From assembly GCA_964016875.1 (NCBI GenBank), contig OZ024728.1, forward strand, positions 24,675,328 through 24,739,327: DNA of 64,000 nucleotides, read 5' to 3'. The stretch comes from Fallopia convolvulus (lineage: Eukaryota > Streptophyta > Magnoliopsida > Caryophyllales > Polygonaceae). The stretch's first letter is position 1. Every line of letters starts with the position of its first letter. Positions 62,226 through 64,000 of this stretch are shown in pieces. Under the pieces are notes generated by a model that made no database searches, was not told the DNA's origin, and saw only the letters and a program-made list of their open reading frames with translations. Both the position numbers and the translations under genes were made by a program.

Positions 62226-63980
62226 TTAAGCCTCGTTGGCGGAATGGACGCCGTGCATATTGTAACTTGCTGGTTTTGCCTCTCTGTTGGTGTGAACTCC
62301 ACTATTAACTTGTGCACTAGCAATGGTGTGTAAAGAAGAAGTGGTTCCATCTGGCGGTTTGAGAGGAGGAATTGTCTCCTGTTGAGGATTTGAAATTCCT
62401 CTGCTCTGAGGATTCAGGATCCTCTGTTGTTGGGGGGTGTTGTTCGGGGCTGGTGGGATTGCATTGGTTGGGTCTTTTTTTGGATTGTTCTGTGGCTTGG
62501 GTGGTTCTTTTTGTGGCGTGTTGATGGCGGTGGGTGAAGGCTTAGGTATGGCGGTGGAAGACGGCTTGGGATTGTCTTGGTTCTGGCTGGTGGGTGGGCT
62601 TGATTTCGGCTTGTTTTGGGCGTCTTTTTGGGCGGTGGAGTGTTTCGGGTCCTTTTCATTATTTTTGTTTTTTGGGTTGTTAGGGTTTCGGTTACTTGAT
62701 CCGGACACTACACTTTTGGGAGCAGTTTTTCCCATGGAAATTTCTTTCCCTTTATTATCATTAGGTGCCTTGGGATCTGATTTGGAAGATTTGGTGGGCT
62801 CCTTTCTGTTAGCCGCGTTATCCGCCACCTTTGAAGATTCCGAATTTTTTTCTTTCCCGAGATCTTCTTGATTTGTAGAGTTTCCATTATCCTCTGCGGT
62901 GCTTTCCAAAACTGAGAAGCGTGATCCCCCATTGTTCGGCATCTTGTTCTCTGCTGGGCCCGGATTTTGTCTTCCATCAACGCTTGATTTTGGTCCGTTG
63001 TTGGCCGGTGGTGAAGTTCCGTCAGTCGGTTTTTCTGCCGGTTTCCGTCTGTTGGGCTTCTTGACTTGCATCCAGTCTCCGAATTTCTCCGACGACATCT
63101 TTTCAACCGTCTGTTGTCTTGCAGTCATTTCAGTGGAGGCTCCTATGTCTTCATTGTTAATCTCCTTGCCACAGTTCTCCGAGTGGTGCCCCACTTTTCC
63201 GCATGCAAAACACAACATTCTCAGACCCTCATATTGTATTGGCCAGACCTTCCCATGAAGTCGGAACTTCGACAATAGTGGTTTTGTGAGGTCCACTTCC
63301 ACGCCCATACGAATGAACTTACCTCTGACTGCTTCTGAGGTTGTTTTGTCGATCCGTAGGACTTTACCAACTCTTCTTCCCAAGAAACGGAGAAAGCTTT
63401 GATCAAAGTGCTCAATATGGAGCCATGGAATCCGAATCCACACGACGAGAGAGGTTATTCTCGTGTCGCTGACATCAAACCGTGGAACCCATTTCCTAAT
63501 CGATAGGTAGTTATCCCCTAGCATCCAAGGGCCTTGGGTTAGGACGTGATTATAATCCTCCTTGTTCTTGAATCTAGCAATGTAGTAGTCATTGCCTATA
63601 TCAATCAGTGAGAAATCGGCGGATAGAGCCCATTTCTGGCTTAGCCTCCTCTTCAATGTGACGTACCCCGGGCCTTTATCAAAGAGTCTTATAATTAGGG
63701 TATCTTTCCAAGGTCTCCACAATCGCTTTTTCTCCTCGGCTGTCAGTGCAATTGTCGGACATTCCGGATCATCATTCTCCGGAATTTCATCATCTTCTGT
63801 GTCATAGTCTGGGTCCTCTTCATCAATCTTTTGATATACAGGGTTTGAATGTTGGATGGCATAGCTAGCGCCTTGTCCCTGCATCATTTTGTCCTTGTAA
63901 GACAACTTTGGCTTTTCCGACATTTTCTGGGCTTCTTGAAGGCTAGGAAACTCCGTTTGGCTTTTTGTTTGGATCTCCAT
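62226..63980 (-). CDS. LINE-B ORF1 (DUF4283 and CCHC zinc knuckle), 584 aa
   Basis: ATG at 63980 begins MEIQTKSQTEFPSLQEAQ. An acidic stretch (about 52-72) precedes DUF4283 (about 88-195: WKDTLIIRLFDKGPGYVTLKR, ARFKNKEDYNHVLTQGPWML, VWIRIPWLHIEHF). A zinc knuckle CFACGKVGHHSENC (CX2CX4HX4C, about 257-270) follows, then a long Pro/Asn/Lys/Ser-rich tail. ORF1 proteins of this type bind LINE RNA in the ribonucleoprotein. The stop at 62226 lies 92 nt before the ORF2 ATG, and the ORF2 frame overlaps it upstream. No damage is visible. Confidence 0.93.
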   Translation of the reverse strand: MEIQTKSQTEFPSLQEAQKMSEKPKLSYKDKMMQGQGASYAIQHSNPVYQKIDEEDPDYDTEDDEIPENDDPECPTIALTAEEKKRLWRPWKDTLIIRLFDKGPGYVTLKRRLSQKWALSADFSLIDIGNDYYIARFKNKEDYNHVLTQGPWMLGDNYLSIRKWVPRFDVSDTRITSLVVWIRIPWLHIEHFDQSFLRFLGRRVGKVLRIDKTTSEAVRGKFIRMGVEVDLTKPLLSKFRLHGKVWPIQYEGLRMLCFACGKVGHHSENCGKEINNEDIGASTEMTARQQTVEKMSSEKFGDWMQVKKPNRRKPAEKPTDGTSPPANNGPKSSVDGRQNPGPAENKMPNNGGSRFSVLESTAEDNGNSTNQEDLGKEKNSESSKVADNAANRKEPTKSSKSDPKAPNDNKGKEISMGKTAPKSVVSGSSNRNPNNPKNKNNEKDPKHSTAQKDAQNKPKSSPPTSQNQDNPKPSSTAIPKPSPTAINTPQKEPPKPQNNPKKDPTNAIPPAPNNTPQQQRILNPQSRGISNPQQETIPPLKPPDGTTSSLHTIASAQVNSGVHTNREAKPASYNMHGVHSANEA

Positions 63981-64000
63981 ATTGTTGCTTTGATTCGCCC

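Larger units (their letters stand above)
58014..64000 (-). mobile_element. LINE-B: near-complete L1-type LINE, 5' end beyond the window
   Basis: The poly(T) at 58014-58027 is the poly(A) tail of a minus-strand element. ORF2 and ORF1 follow in the expected order up to 63980, leaving only the 5' UTR outside. Both ORFs are open apart from one stop in ORF2, so the copy is much younger than LINE-A and belongs to a different family (ORF1 with DUF4283 and CCHC). Confidence 0.93.

Overview
This is a plant nuclear window, most likely from a eudicot; the species cannot be fixed from sequence alone. It is AT-rich, holds two intact-looking host genes, and consists mainly of transposable elements inserted into one another. 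The host genes are a single-exon NDR1/HIN1-like (LEA_2) membrane protein at 18.65-19.27 kb and a single-exon G-type lectin receptor-like kinase of the ZmPK1 kind at 51.38-53.82 kb, both on the minus strand. I found no rRNA genes, functional tRNA genes or organelle segments.

Left part (1-18.6 kb). Positions 1-4388 are a nearly identical higher-order tandem array of two monomers, A (316 bp) and B (383 bp), read as AAB-AAB-AB-AAB-AB. It appears to lie in the internal region of a large non-autonomous Ty3-type element (LARD-like). That element's polypurine tract and 3.55 kb 3' LTR (6177-9730) follow, ending in GGGGTGTTACA. The LTR abuts a Ty1/copia element in mid-gag (9731 to about 16.56 kb, plus strand, many stops). 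The copia element is itself split by a 2.62 kb solo LTR (13213-15833) with a TTGTT target duplication. A minus-strand LTR candidate carrying a MULE-like element with 9-11 bp flanking repeats follows.

Middle (19.9-47.0 kb). A 5'-truncated LINE tail (19937-20412) is followed by one LINE, LINE-A, stretching from 20997 to 47010 with a 17-bp target duplication (one mismatch). It has been opened three times: by a solo LTR (24142-25496, TSD CTGAG), by a Ty3/gypsy chromovirus complex with three LTRs (26776-33184, TSD GGTTA), and by an 11 kb CACTA (En/Spm) transposon (35290-46265, TSD AAA). The CACTA carries TNPD-like and TNPA-like genes, a small ORF that may have a ubiquitin/SUMO-like fold, and internal clusters of its subterminal GCGACCATATGGTCGC motif. 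A 1.36 kb MULE sits in one of its introns. Removing each insertion plus one target-site copy restores the LINE reading frame at the two junctions where the frame is clear.

Right part (47-64 kb). MITE-like palindromic elements, TIR elements and a gypsy solo LTR interrupted by a 757 bp MULE surround the receptor kinase. The window ends in LINE-B (58014 to the right edge, minus strand). Its ORF1 (DUF4283 plus CCHC) is intact, and its ORF2 (endonuclease, reverse transcriptase, zf-RVT, RNase H) is interrupted by a single in-frame stop.

Functionally the window is a record of insertions. No host pathway is encoded as a cluster. The receptor kinase and the NHL protein are both of defence-related families but lie 32 kb apart with no visible link.
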